Assembly (NCBI GenBank): GCA_025765595.1
Contig: JAIVFH010000013.1
Coordinates: 124,001 to 188,000 of the forward strand
From: Obelidium mucronatum
Taxonomy: Eukaryota > Chytridiomycota > Chytridiomycetes > Chytridiales > Chytriomycetaceae
Direction: 5' to 3'
DNA: 64,000 bases
Shown here: positions 52,535 through 64,000 of the stretch, piece after piece
Numbering within the stretch: position 1 is the first letter of the stretch
Layout: each line of letters opens with the position of its first letter
The notes under the pieces: generated by a model
Database searches by the model: none
What the model saw: the letters and a program-made list of their open reading frames with translations, nothing else
What the model was told of the DNA's origin: nothing
Program-made: the position numbers and the translations under genes

Positions 52535-53132
52535 GCGCTTGGGTTCAGCAAGGATGTTATTCTATTATTATTTATTTTAATTATTTGCGCTTTTGGATTT
52601 CTTCAATATCCAATCGCGCACTAGGCCAAAATCACCAGAATCCCCCTCTAGTCATCATGAATTTTTGTTACAAAGTCTCTCACGCAGCGGGCTTCATTGA
52701 AGGATTGAATCATACGTATTTCCTTCAGCTTTGTGCGAAGATTTGCATGGTAATAAAACTGATTTATTGCAGTCAATTAATGAAAAACAGTTCGAGTCTC
52801 TATTGAAAGTTTCATAAAGACGTTGCTCGTCGATGGTGTTAGAGTGGTTGCTTGATTCGACAGTCTGTTGCCAACCTAAAAATAGAATGCGTTAGGTTCA
52901 TCAGATATACTCCTTTGCTGCATATCAATGTGTAGCCAATATCTCGATCTATCGATTGGTGGAAGGCTAGTGGCGCTGCAAAGGGTGGGTGGCCGACGGG
53001 AAGGCAACGCGCAAATAGGTTGGCTGGAGCGCAAATGGATGGGAGCGCGCAAAAAATCGAGCGCTATTCGAATTATGCGCTGCGCTCACAATATTTCTTT
53101 TATTTTTTATTTTTATTTTTTATTTCTTAAAA
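52535..53132. other. Intergenic, divergent promoters
   Basis: Between the TFIIB-like gene and THG1. A minus-strand stretch around 52770-52880 following TTTTTAG reads open for some 50 codons and could be an unannotated exon. Nothing is conserved enough to call. Confidence 0.4.
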
Positions 53133-54230
53133 ATGGCAAAGTCAAAATACGAATACGTCAAGCATTTTGAGCAGCACCAAACCCTGCTAAGGAACACATT
53201 CATTGTTGTTCGTATAGATGGTTTGGGCGATCTCTTGGAAATGTCTCTGCAACCGGGTCTTTAAATGCTTTTCAAAGGTCACGGCTTCCACCGCTTCACT
53301 CAAGAACACAATTTCGAAAAGCCAAATGACTTGAGAGCTTTGCATTTGGCAAATGAAGCGGCGAAAGGTGTCATGAATGAAATCCAAGATGTTGTTCTTG
53401 GCTACGGTCAATCAGATGAATTCTCGTTTGTTTTGAAGAAGGATTCTACACTTTACAAGAGGAGAGAGGCCAAGATTATATCTACTATCGCTTCATTGTT
53501 TACCAGTTTTTATGTTTTGAATTGGAGCAAGTTTATGGGCAGTGGTGTCGAGTTACGGTATCCTCCTTCATTTGGTATGTATGGTGGAATAATGGAAGTA
53601 TGCGGAACAACCGGAATCTCCTCCTTTCAAAAACTGCAACTTCGGAACGAGTTGAGCGCGAGCGTACTCTCTCTCCTTTCAGAAAGCCACAACTTATCAA
53701 GAGTCCTACTCATTCATTCCTCAACATACATGTAGATGCCAGAGCAGTTTGTTATCCAACTGCCGAAAACCTACGAGATTACATGTCTTGGCGTCAAGCA
53801 GACTGCCACATCAACAACTTGGTACTAACATCTAATCAACAACTCGGATACACACTGACCACCATATCTCTCTCTCTTTCTTAAAAAAAACACACTCACA
53901 TAGTACAACACCACATTCTGGGCTCTCGTTCAAGACCCGAAATCCCCGCAAATAACAACAACACAAGCACAAGAAATCTTGAAAGACACCACATCTGCAA
54001 CGAAAAACGAAATCTTGTATAGCAGATTCAACATCAATTACAACACGCTACCCGAAATATTCAGGAAGGGTAGTGTTCTTGTTCGACGACGAATTTCAAC
54101 TCCAGTCAAAATGACAGAGGATGGGAAACAACAAGTGGAACGCATGAAAAGTATCGTTGTTGTGAGTCACGTGGATATTATTGGGAATGAGTTTTGGACA
54201 GATGGAGGTGGCAAGGGTATTTTGGATTGA
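53133..54230 (+). CDS. THG1: tRNA(His) guanylyltransferase
   Basis: Adds the essential G-1 to tRNA-His by 3'-5' addition. Exons 53133..53220, 53278..53574, 53736..53821, 53904..54230 join in phase to 265 residues, the family size. Marks: [13 protein letters not shown] (metal-binding Asp and nucleotide site), [12 protein letters not shown] (SDE), [32 protein letters not shown] with the conserved HINNLYN. An AT-rich leader (TATTTTTTATTTTTATTTT) precedes the ATG. It converges on a coiled-coil gene 13 nt away. Confidence 0.95.
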
Positions 54231-54243
54231 ATTCCCAATGTGT

Positions 54244-54885
54244 TCAAAAGGGGTCTTCATTGGAAATAAAAGGTTGGTGTAGCCAACACGATACATAAAC
54301 CATTCCTTTACTGGAGTCTTGGAGACTATATACATTGGTGCCGATCGATGATTTCAGTTCGTATTCCTTGTTGAACGCAGTTACTCTCCTTTGGAAATCT
54401 GCATGGAACCAAAAACACACATTTGTTAAGAAACTGTCAAAAAGTTCTTTGAATAAAAATCGTCCCCTCCTACTTTGAACTTTCGCCAACGTTTCAATGT
54501 CTTGCAAAAGATGTGAATAGTCTCTCACGAAAGCCGCCAACACTGCATTCATGTCAGCCACTATCCCACCCATCAGCTTGAGTATCGATAACAGACTCGT
54601 TCTTGCTGATGCAATATCCTCGTATGAATGTGATACTGCTGAAGCTGCTGTAGATGATGGCTGCCAATCAACCATCTCTAACGTGTGAGAACCAAACACA
54701 TTTGCCCGCTGCAAAGAGCTCTGTGCACATGAAATAACCCAATTTGTGATTGTTTGAAGGCAATCTTGCCCGTCGTTATTCAGTCGGCAAAATCTGGTTT
54801 CTAGATCTTTTAGTCGCTGTTCGGTTTTCTGCATTCTTCTTTTTTTTAATTTGAGATATTCTGTAATAACGGGTATACACTTCAT
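54244..54885 (-). CDS. Coiled-coil protein, unknown
   Basis: Exons 54474..54885 and 54244..54398 (75-nt intron) give 188 residues. The N-terminal 50 residues are a charged helix (KKRRMQKTEQRLKDLETRF), and more amphipathic helices follow around SILKLMGGIVADMNAVLAAF. No catalytic motif or membrane segment. Size and pattern would fit a small subunit of a tether, kinetochore or autophagy complex, but no family is recognised. A downstream Met (at 54834) is an alternative start. Confidence 0.6.
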   Translation of the reverse strand: MKCIPVITEYLKLKKRRMQKTEQRLKDLETRFCRLNNDGQDCLQTITNWVISCAQSSLQRANVFGSHTLEMVDWQPSSTAASAVSHSYEDIASARTSLLSILKLMGGIVADMNAVLAAFVRDYSHLLQDIETLAKVQSRRGRFLFKELFDSFLTNVCFWFHADFQRRVTAFNKEYELKSSIGTNVYSLQDSSKGMVYVSCWLHQPFISNEDPF

Positions 54886-55125
54886 GCAGCTAAATATATC
54901 GAAATTCGCATATTGTATATATAGGAACAGCTCAAAAAAAATACATCATTTTTGATGTGGTGGTTTGCTGACGTTGGGCCAATCACGTACCAGATCTGGA
55001 AACACCCAAAAATAAAGGAAGGAAAAAGGAATTGCTTCCAAAAAAACAACTGTCGCTCCTTCACGCTTTCATCTTCAGCCTTTTACTGCCAGTGATTTTT
55101 TAATTGTTTGGCCAGGTGACTAAAG

Positions 55126-57121
55126 ATGGAAGTAATCAGACTTCTTGATAGCAAAGGAGAACGCGTCCTTGACTCAGTTTCCGCGGAATACGAAGACTCA
55201 TTCTGCTTGGAAACATTTGGAGACTTGATTGCAGCACATGACGACTGTGAACCAAAAGGGACTCGGTCTTTTATTATTGCACGGGTTCAAACGTGGGATC
55301 ATAAGCAACCTGATTCGAAATTCTTTTCGTATTATAATGCGTATCATTTGAACAAGATCCTATTTCAGACTCAGGTATGTAAAAAAAAAAAACAAGGGCC
55401 TTATTTTCAACCCAAGAAGGTAATTCACAAAAAAAAACAAAACCAATTTAAAACTCAGATTTACTTGGACAAGAAACTCATCCACCGATTGAATGTTCTT
55501 AACCCTTTATCCAACACTGATATTATTGGGAACGTTCAATACTTTATGGTCAAGACCTCTCGCAAATCCACATGTAGAATGTCGAAAGCAGCCGCTGCAG
55601 CAGTCATATCAAAGAACCCAGACCCAGCAAGACCCGCCAGCAGTATCAGCGTAAATCCGCCACTCTTTCCTCCCACAGTAACCGCTACCACCACGTCTGG
55701 CACCAAGAAACCCGAAATCTCAATCAAAACAGCACCAAAATTCCTTGCCCCACATCCAAACAGCAACAATGATCTCCCTCCACCCAGTCCATCCGTCCAA
55801 AAAATTGAAGCAGGGGATCCAAGTTCCTGGACAATATCATCGCCCAGCGTTGCAAATGTTTTCGACGAAGAAAATATCTCTGGGCCCAGAGCTCCAAACA
55901 ATACACCATCTTCAGCCACTGCCGGCGGAATCGTTGGAAAATTGGCGAAAAGATTATCTCATTTGACCACCACAACTACAACGACAAAGCAGCAACAACA
56001 GAAAGGCCACAATAACCTGAACAAGGTTGACATTGAAACTGGACAGAACCATCCTCAAAGCTATACAATCAAAGCCCTCGTCAGTCCAGTACACTTGCAA
56101 CAGCAACCTCAAATGTCGCTTGGACGTGGCCTCCAAAACGCGAAAGTTGGTATCCCTGAAGGTTCAATCACACGGTTTGCTAGACCCGTGTCCATGAACG
56201 ATGCTGCTTTGATACCAGCAACACAAAAGTCAAGACGAAGAGCTTTATCATATTTAAATGCCATGAATGCGACTGGACAGGCTGTTAGTTTCGAGGACTG
56301 GGTTTTGATGGTGAAAGGGGATAAAGCGGTGGGACAACAACAGGAGACATTGGATTACGATGTAGTCAATCCGTTTGGCTCCCCTAAGCAATCGTTTCCA
56401 ATCAAGGAGGAAACCGAAGATGAGCAAGAATCAGAAGGCGTCACAACCTACGACGCTTTCTTATTCGCCACCGACGACGACTTTTTGGAAAGCTCCAAAG
56501 TCCGTGCAATCTTTCGAGACAATGCAGTCGTTGCAGACGAAGCGAAATTGTTTGAAATGACACCCGTGACAAGTGAACCACCTGAAAGCCCGGAGTTGAG
56601 AAGATTTGAAACGGATGAAGAGGTTTCCGCTTGTGAATGGTGTTTCCCAAGTGAAGAAGAGTTGAGAAAGTTTTCGTCATTGCCGAGGTTCTTTCACAAG
56701 TATAAGTGTTATATGATTCTGGCGATTTTTATTGCGATCATTGCGTTGTTGTAAGTATCTTTCCTGAATTGTTTTTTTTTTTTAGTATTAACCCACGTTT
56801 TTAATTACTTCCCTTCATGAATCATCCACTCTTCAGCGTTGTTTAGTTAAGCATCACCTTTTGAATTGTAATATCTGTTGTGAGCGAAACTGACCCTTTT
56901 TCTTCGTCTTTAGCACCCTCAAACTTTCAAGTGGCTTTGTGGACTCTACTCCAAACACGCCACTTCCCTCAAGAATAACACCATTCGTATACCCGAAAAC
57001 CACTACCACAAGTGTCAGAACTTCCAAAGGAGCTGCTTTCAATACAAATGTTCAAACCACAGCTACATCAATTGTTGGGGTGAATCCCATGGTTTCACCT
57101 CCAAGTCTAACAAAATTCTAA
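55126..57121 (+). CDS. Single-pass membrane protein with conserved N-terminal domain, unknown
   Basis: Exons 55126..55374, 55459..56750 and 56914..57121 give 582 residues. Residues 1-110 form a compact domain (RSFIIARVQTWDHKQPDSKF, NPLSNTDIIGNVQYFMVK), followed by about 350 residues of low-complexity Ser/Pro/Thr/Gln sequence, an acidic patch, and one transmembrane helix (YMILAIFIAIIALLF) interrupted by the last intron. The short C-terminal side is Thr/Ser-rich. Topology looks like a large cytosolic N-terminus with a lumenal or outside tail. The first intron (84 nt) is in frame and stop-free. Function unknown. Confidence 0.7.
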
Positions 57122-57343
57122 ATGTTTTTCTTTCCATGTTATTTTTTTTTTCGCACATGTACGAGCTTCTGAATACAGCAAATTCATAATTTTATGATGA
57201 ACGTTTATTGTTGACGCCAAAAAACCTTGGGCGCAGTGCTGTTGAAACTACAGTTTTTTTCTTAAAGTAAAAAGAAGTCATAAAAAAAAAACAGAAAAAC
57301 TCTTCCACAAAATCCACCTCCCCGCTTTCTTGAAATAGAGAAA

Positions 57344-59527
57344 TCACTCGTCCTCTTCCATGTCCCCAGAAGGAAGTTCAAAGTGTTCACCAAAGTCGTA
57401 CGCATCTGCAGACTTGTTTGCGCCACGTCTTTCGGCCTTCTTCTTCTGCTTGGCAGCCTTCTTTTTGTCCTTGTTGGTTTGCGGGTTCAACAGCTGTTCA
57501 GCAAGATCGCGAACTGGTGCTTTTGATTCTGAGCCAGCGGCAGACTTGGATCGTTTGGCTGCCGCAGCCGCTTTTAGCCGGTTGATGTCGAGAGCGATTG
57601 GTGGGGCTGCAGGCGCACTCAATGCGGGCGTTGAGTCCATTTCCTCGTCAGATTCTTCTTCCTCTTCATCCTCTTCTTCGTCGTCTTCTTCCATTTCATC
57701 CTCTTCATCTTCTTCCTCGTCTTCATCAATCTCATCATCCTCCAAATCAACGTAATTGTCATCGTCCATCAAATCAGCAGCAGGTCCACTACTCTTCATG
57801 GCAAGCATTCGTCCCATCGAGTCTCTCGTACCAACAGTCTTCAGTAGCTCAGTTTCCACGTCCACAATTTCTGGCATTTCAAACTCTCTTGTCCATGAAG
57901 TAACGAGACTACTCGAGACATGGGATGTAACTGCAACACCGGAAGTTGTTGGTGGGAGTGTGTAGAAGGGCACACGGCCGGCATTCCAGTCTTGGAGGAC
58001 GCTGCGGGCTGTGCTTTCGAGGTCTGGGCTGCCTCCCTAATTTTTTTGAAGGAAAGCAAAAATTAATATCATGGAAAGATGGGAAGTTTTTCTTTTTCTT
58101 TTAAAACCTTTCTGAGACGACCACGAAGTTTGGCAAGATGAATCAAAAAGTCACGGGTGTTTGCGAATGGTGGGATATCATACAAAAGCTGGATCTGTTC
58201 TTTGCTGCAACGAGACAAAATCAATTCGACTTTTTTTGTTGTTAGTTTTGGATTCGAAAATAATAGACATAAACAAATCAAACCTGGCGTAATAGGATCA
58301 TCAATCAATTCGGATTTAACGCAGTTTCTCAAAAGCACTTCAGCTTGAGCTTTTGGATCATCCGAGGGGCTCTCTTTACTAAATACAATACCAGGGCAAT
58401 CCAACAGCTTGATGTTCTTGTCCAAGTGGATCTGTTGAGCAACTTTGGTCACACCAGGAGAAGCGCCCACATTGCAAGCTTTGCTTCTCTTCAAAGAGTT
58501 AATGACACTGGATTTTCCAACATTGGGGAATCCAACAACTCCCACAGTGATACTGGTTTTGATGTTATTGTTTCGGCAGTAGTTTTTCAAAAGTTTGACC
58601 AAGTTGTCGGCACCGAGACATTCACTGCTGTTGAGGAGATCAGAGCTTGCCTTGTCGGTAGGGATGTTGCTTCTGCCCAGATTCGTGCGTTGGGATTGAG
58701 TGCTTGCTTTGAAAGCAATGGTTGGGAATTCGTTACGGAGATACTTTAACCACTTTTCAACGACATCACGAGGAACCAAATCTAAAGTTGGGGGTTAGTA
58801 GAGTTGAGGAAACCCAAACGAAGCTTGCAACCCCTACCAATTTTGTTCAAAATCAGAATGATTCTCTTGTTGATACCCGCATTCAGAATCATTTCTTCAA
58901 TCAGTTTTGGTCTGCAGCCCATAGGGTCTCGTGCATCCAAGACTTCCAAAATAACGTCGGCCTGCTCCACAACTTTTCTGAATTCTCTGTAGTAAGCTTT
59001 CTTTGAATTATCTTTGCGTCCTGTTGCAGCCAATTCATCGGCGGTTTTCCCGAAATCACCAGAAGCCCCTTCGTGTTCAAACTCGTAGGACGAGGCCCTT
59101 CTGTTTGCGTCTTTGACCAAGTTTGCCAACGCTTGCTTATCAGACAGCTTTCCCTTTTGCTTTGCCTCGCGCAAAAGCCTCTTTTCCTCTTCCGTCTAAA
59201 GAAAAACAAAGGGTGTGAACACCTTGCTTCCCCTTCTAGAGTTTAAAAACGGACTCAACTCTTCGCTTGGTTTCTTCAATCTGTTGAAGAAGCTTATCTT
59301 TGAAAGGAAGTAGCGATGGAATACCCGGATCTTTCTTGAGTCCTGTGTATGTGTGTGAGGTTGAATACAATCTCAGATCTGTCTGTACCCAACCCAACTC
59401 AACTCTTTGGACTTGGATTGTTCCTTGCTTCCTTACGGCTCTTTCTGCCGTGTTCGACAACCTTTGCTCTGATCTTGTATTGCTTCGATGCTGGTGCTCG
59501 CTTGCTTTTTGCTCTTCGTGCAACCAT
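57344..59527 (-). CDS. GRN1: Nucleolar circularly permuted GTPase (GRN1/GNL3)
   Basis: A nucleostemin-family GTPase for 60S ribosome maturation. Six exons from 59527: 59404..59527, 59260..59342, 58838..59195, 58284..58781, 58108..58229, 57344..58036; 625 residues in phase. A basic N-terminus ([12 protein letters not shown]) with coiled coil carries the nucleolar signal. The permuted G motifs follow in the order NKID (G4), GFPNVGKSS (G1), GVT (G2) and DCPG (G3). The C-terminus has a long Asp/Glu run (about 57640-57750) and a Lys-rich end. The family's usual layout is complete. Confidence 0.93.
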
Positions 59528-59663
59528 TTCTTTACTTTTAAAAAAAAACAAAAAGAAAAAAATACTCAAACAATAAAAACATTGAATAATTAAAATAAAT
59601 TGAGTCAAGAGGGTAGAGGACAAATGCGACAAATCAATCAACTTGAAAGCGAAAGACTAAATT

Positions 59664-62369
59664 TCAAACAGCGGCTTCTTCGGCCTTTGATGCCCCCCCA
59701 ACAACAGCCTTGTCCGTAGAAACAATGCTGTTCTTCTTTTCTGCTGCAAACTTGGCAAGATCCTGACGCGGTCCCTCGTACTGCGATGATTCCTGATCTG
59801 GTTCTCCATCCGGAGACTCAGGTCGTGGCCCGTCGACCGATGTTTGAGTTGTTCGACCCTTTGCTGCAGATAATCGTCCAGCTGTTACACCCGCGTTGGA
59901 GGGCTTTCGTCCTAAAGACTCTCTCTTGTCTCCGTTTTCCTCGTCCCCAAATGTTTTTAGGGTTCCGGCTTTGATCAAGGCGCTCATTGTGTTATGGTAA
60001 GCTGTGGTCTTGAGAAACTTTGGTACAGAGTCTGTCGCCATCAGCTGGAAAATATGATTCTCAGCAACATCAAACAAATCCGCGCGGATATTTAAGCTAG
60101 TCGTTTTCTCCAACAGTGCCAATCGACTCATGAGCATATTTTCGGTTCCTGGTAAAAGCACAGTCTTGGGTTCAATCATGTCCTCCTTAATGATACTGTC
60201 GGGATTAATAAGTTCAAAAAACGGCATGAGATCTTGAGTTGCAATTGTGGCTGTAATGTTTTTCTTGCGGATAATTCCTACATTGATTTCATACGGGCCA
60301 TCGTCAACAATATACTTCAGATACATTGCCATAGCGTGGGCTACAATTTGCCATAGAGGGGGTGTCATAGAACTAGCACTCGTTTTGGAAGTCGTGGAGG
60401 TTTTCTTTTCATCTCCCCCTCCGCCTTGAGAAGTCTTTTCCTCAAAAATTGTTTCAGTATTGTATCGAATAGTCTGACCGGGAATAACCACTGCTCCAGG
60501 TGGTGCATACAGTCTCCTGAATGCGTCCGCATCTCTCCAAAAATTGAAGTTCTCTTGTGAGTACATGAAGTAGTTGTACTTGCAAAACTCGTCGCAGAGA
60601 GCTCCATTTTCCAGAATCATTACTAAACGCAAATTGTGAGTTTTTTCTTTCAGTTGGAGAACCATGGGGTCTCGCGGAAGATTTGGGTCCATGGGAAGGT
60701 ATTCAGGAGCATCTTTGTGGTTGGCAGCAGCGAGCTTCTTGATGGCGTGAACCTTGGGACGGGCAGCGGAAATAATCTTGGTGATGGATGAAGTGTCTAT
60801 CGATCCTTTTCCTTCGTTTCCTGGCCCTTGACTGTTGGATTGAGCTCCGCCAGAAACACTAACAGAACTGGGAGCTAAGCTGGTGGTTTTGGAACGAGTC
60901 GCATTTCCATCCATGGATATCAAGTTGGTATGACAACTTTCCCAGCCATATAAGTCTGCATCGTCGCCATCGGTAGCAATGTAGTTCAACGATTTAGATG
61001 CTGAAGCTGATTCTGTCACCATAATAAATTTTAAAATATTAGTTTTTGACTCAAAATCCTATAGGGCCTGCTTAATTTTAAAACTTAACTGCTCTTATTT
61101 CCACCTTCAGACTCCATGGAACCAGCATTAGACTTTCTTTCTGCATGAGCATCTGTAACTGATGCTCTACCACTGTGGTGTGTGTTTGATGTTCTAATGG
61201 CTTCTGGATGCTCGCTCTTTTTTCTAAAAAAGTTCTCGACAGCGCCTCTGACTCCAGGTGTGTCCACCGCAAGATCCCATCCAAGCAACTTGGCGCCTAA
61301 CAGTGTCGGTTGGTATACTGCCTTGGGGCTATCCTTAATAATATGATCCATATTTGGGAGCTGAATGTTGGCTGGGCTTCCAGGAATCGGGGTGACTGCA
61401 TCATCTGGATTCACACACATTATCCAATTGCTGTTTACAAAGTAGGAGGCGATTGCTATGGCTTCGAGGCGAGAAACTACACTCGTAGCATCGGAAGAAC
61501 CCAGTCAACGCAACTGGAGCCGGCAAACGCGTGTGTGTAGCCCTTTAAGCGGATGGTTTTGTCCTTCAAAAACAAGGGCCATATATTCACAAGCCCGCTG
61601 CTCTCAGAGGATTCAACTTCAGGAGTTCCCTTCTGTATAAATAACATTTGGGTTTTCGAATTTGTGAAAGTTTGGGATCTGTTTCGTTTTTTTTTTTACA
61701 CTGGTTAGACTATTGTTATGAAGAAACAAACAAAAAAGAAACGAGAGCAAGAAGAAACCTTATCCCCTAAACAATATCTGAAAGCGACATTCAGAGTGAC
61801 TGGGCACTGAACAAGATTCCCATCATTATCACGGTCCACGTAAATCAAATTCGATCTGACTACAGGATCTCGTCCCAACACACTCTCAGGCGTCTCCATG
61901 CTCAACCGCTTTGCCTTGACATCCCTCAAAACAAGCGCGCCCTTCACACTCAGACAATAAATGCTTTTGGTTTCAACTCATTATCTCGGGGTTTCTCCAT
62001 ATTGACAATCAATTGAGCAAAAAGCACCCCTGAGAGACACTCGTGGGCCTCGGATTTATCAAAACCGAGCGTGTCCGTCATTGTGGTGACTGCGTTTTCT
62101 CCGCGAAATGATTTGGGGTATATTTTGAAGTGGTGTTTGATGTCTTCGAGTTGGATTACTTCCATGAGTTTCGCGAATAGATGAAAGGGCGTCTGTCGGG
62201 TAAGGAGAAGGGGGGGTTGGTAAAAATTACATTTTGAAAGGAAGTTTATGGGTGTGGTTTTTTGGTGATAAAAGCTGCCACCTCCTCCACTCTTTTTTTG
62301 ATACAAATGATCGCTATCTCTTACGTCCTCTTTCTCTTGACGAACGCGTGTGCCCTTTGGCATCATCAT
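59664..62369 (-). CDS. DEP-DEP-RGS regulator of G-protein signalling (SST2-like)
   Basis: A GTPase-activating protein that turns off heterotrimeric G-alpha. Four exons from 62369: 62325..62369, 61759..62192, 61090..61632, 59664..61012. A first DEP domain (HLFAKLMEVIQLEDIKHHF, ECLSGVLFAQLIV), a second DEP-like domain (FAGSSCVDWVL, SRLEAIAIASYFV), a linker, then an RGS box (DEFCKYNYFMYSQENFNFWR to HIFQLMATDSVPKFLK), and a low-complexity tail. One missing base near 61962 (in an A run) and one near 61490 break the frame; each restores phase exactly at the next splice site. About 790 residues. It likely tunes chemosensory signalling. Confidence 0.85.
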
Positions 62370-62731
62370 ATACAATGTTTCTTACATTATGCCCTCCCTT
62401 TACAGATGTAGTCATCTTCAATCGAAGCGCCGAGATTAACTGATGGCTAATGTAATAACGGATGACTGCGGATCCCCCCAAAAAAAGCGATAGTTTTGGC
62501 AGCTCCTGATTCCTAGTGTTGGTCTCCTTTGAGTTGGATTCCGAGAACAAAGACGGGATTGTTTTCAAAAAAAAAGAAAAAGGAACGCGACACTAAGTTC
62601 TAGAAGGACAGACCAAATTGGAAGGGCAAAACTTGGAAGGGGAACTATTTGATTGGTGGAAGCAAACAACGACAGAGAAGCGGTAATAAAAGTATGGTTT
62701 TTATGTCTTGTGCGTAACCTTCTACAAATTC
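62370..62731. other. Gap between minus-strand genes
   Basis: Upstream region of the DEP-RGS gene. Short ORFs here have no coding character, and no promoter motif stands out. Confidence 0.4.
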
Positions 62732-63347
62732 GATTGGATAATGTATGGATCAGAAAGTCTCTTGATCTGCGCCTGATTCGTCTCGCCATAACCCCTATCC
62801 ATCAATACGACAGCCCATTCTTTCGAATACGCGATAGCTTCTTGGATCTGCGCTTCTGTTTCAAAAACTGTAAATCCATCCTGGTGTGTGGAATATCTGT
62901 TGACTGGAATCCAATCCCAGGTGGATGGATGCTGGCTGTTTCGAGAGAGACGGAATTCATAAAGAGGATCATATGTAATGTCCCATACGTCGGCCCTATT
63001 CTTTTGGTTTCAACGTGTAATAGCCAACAGCCCAAGCGTTTCTACCATGAATGCGCGAGACGGACCACTCGACATGTCTCGGTTCCTTCTGAAGCAATAA
63101 TAAGCGGTTTCGAGAACTTGCAGATGCCCTCTATTTGTGGGTGGGATGGGGGGTGGTTAACTGTTTTGCATACTGTTTTCAAAAAGAGACCTCTTGGATG
63201 TATCTCAATCGACCAGATGTCGTCAACTGGCTCCTTCTGAGCAGAAGCAACCGGCAATGGTTTGGAAAGCACATTCATGAACTCCTTGTAGAATCCATGG
63301 TTGTCAAGCAGAGTAAAGATGGTGTCCCGAAGTTGTTGATGACTCAT
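62732..63347 (-). CDS. Hypothetical protein, frame-broken
   Basis: Not recognised. From the ATG at 63347 a first frame gives LRDTIFTLLDNHGFYKEFM and a region with IEIHPRGLFLK. Further coding-like sequence (WDITYDPLYEFRLSRN, WDWIPVNRYSTHQDGF, AYSKEWAVVLMDRGYGE) continues in another frame to a stop at 62732. At least two single-base shifts near 63050 and 63010 separate them. No homologue elsewhere in the window. Confidence 0.45.
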
Positions 63348-63749
63348 TCCAAGTGTGTTTTTTTGTGCGCAAACCTCCCATCAAACAAACACCATTAACG
63401 TGATAAAATGATCAAATAATTATATACCGTGGCCTGATCCCGCATAATCTGTAACATGTCTTTTCCAGCTTGCAATCAAAACTACCATAGAGAAACTTTT
63501 GAACTTTGCTAAAACAATGGAAGACAGAAGCAGTGGTGCCTTTACATTACAGCAAGGAGCCTGCACAAGCCGAGCTTCCGTGAAAAGGTTTCGGGCCGAG
63601 GAGGCGTCGTTCCTCTTGCATGTGAATACCCAGTGACAATCACTTAGGCTGCTGCCGCGCCACCCAGCGATAGACTTAAAAGCAGGCCCTCTCTCTGAAG
63701 AGAAACACCATCCCAAAAAACCAGAAAAAGTTCAAACCCAAGCATCATC
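63348..63749. other. Intergenic, divergent promoters
   Basis: Between the broken hypothetical gene and the M43 gene at the window end. No ORF of interest. The AACCCAAGCATCATC stretch before 63750 is the M43 leader. Confidence 0.4.
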
Positions 63750-64000
63750 ATGCGATCCTTTGTAGTCTTTCTCGCTGCCACCCTTGTCCCCTTGGTTGCG
63801 GCCCGATGTGGTACTGCCGATTACCACACCACAAGATTGTCGCCGCAGAATCACACGTGCAAAGCTTTGTCGCTTCTCAGCACTTCCAGTCCTTTGCCGC
63901 CGCTGGCCCCATTATTGTCCCTACATGGTTCCACGTGATCACCAACGGAGCCGAAGGCGCTGTTTCCGACGCGGCAATCCAACAACAGATTTCCGTACTC
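63750..64000 (+). CDS. Secreted M43 metalloprotease, N-terminal part, one frameshift
   Basis: Fourth member of the M43 family in the window, cut by the window end. Residues 1-18 form a signal peptide (MRSFVVFLAATLVPLVAA), then RCGTAD as in the copies at 13027 and 14721. After about codon 29 the frame moves (one base missing or two extra near 63830) and continues with SFAAAGPIIVPTWFHVIT and AVSDAAIQQQ, colinear with the paralogues. The catalytic motif lies beyond the window. Confidence 0.8.

Noticed and set aside
63420..63716. 98-codon minus-strand ORF upstream of the last M43 gene
   Set aside because: No domain and it covers the M43 promoter; regarded as chance.

Overview
The window reads as nuclear DNA of a true fungus, most likely a zoosporic chytrid. 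The genes carry many short GT-AG introns (mostly 48-111 nt) and use the standard code. The set is fungal: PHO84/PHO89 phosphate transporters, THI20 and THI6, p24, TOM70, a DEP-RGS regulator, GRN1-type GTPase and a HFD1-like ALDH. A 1016-residue repeated EF-hand protein, of a type known from ciliated cells, and a family of secreted M43 metalloproteases also fit a flagellated fungus. The chytrid placement is inference.

Layout. 0-5 kb: two phosphate transporters, a GH5 glucanase-like gene and tRNA-Thr(CGU). 5-9.3 kb: housekeeping genes (GST, prefoldin 5, TOM70). 9.5-17.2 kb: accessory and secreted region with an inverted partial duplication, a second GH5 paralogue lacking the catalytic residues, two M43 proteases plus an M43 pseudogene, and a B-lectin. 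17.5-28.6 kb: a TKL kinase with a helical N-terminus, a p24 cargo receptor, and an ABCC transporter interrupted in NBD2 by a 2.6-kb tyrosine-recombinase retroelement. 28.9-41.4 kb: EF-hand protein, U2SURP, SDR, mitochondrial SSB, a multi-pass membrane protein, asparagine synthetase. 41.7-50.3 kb: a thiamine locus with THI20 (ThiD-TenA), a broken kinase-like gene, an ALDH, and THI6 (ThiE-ThiM). 50.5-64 kb: GPI-type surface protein, TFIIB-like factor, THG1, a coiled-coil protein, a tail-type membrane protein, GRN1, DEP-DEP-RGS, a broken hypothetical gene and the start of another M43 protease.

The most interesting observation is a pair of TPP (thiamin) riboswitch aptamers lying downstream of the stop codons of the two thiamine genes, not in 5' introns as in known fungal cases. 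Both fold with P1-P5 and the CTGAGA and TAAT signatures. In the THI6 copy the 3' strand of P1 contains the AATAAA polyadenylation signal, so ligand binding could mask 3'-end formation. In the THI20 copy AATAAA starts 6 nt after P1.

A caution: at least ten otherwise conserved genes carry one-base indels, mostly single extra bases, including single-copy essential genes. Residual long-read assembly errors explain this better than mass pseudogenisation, so such genes are annotated as CDS with the break noted, unless decay is clear on other grounds.
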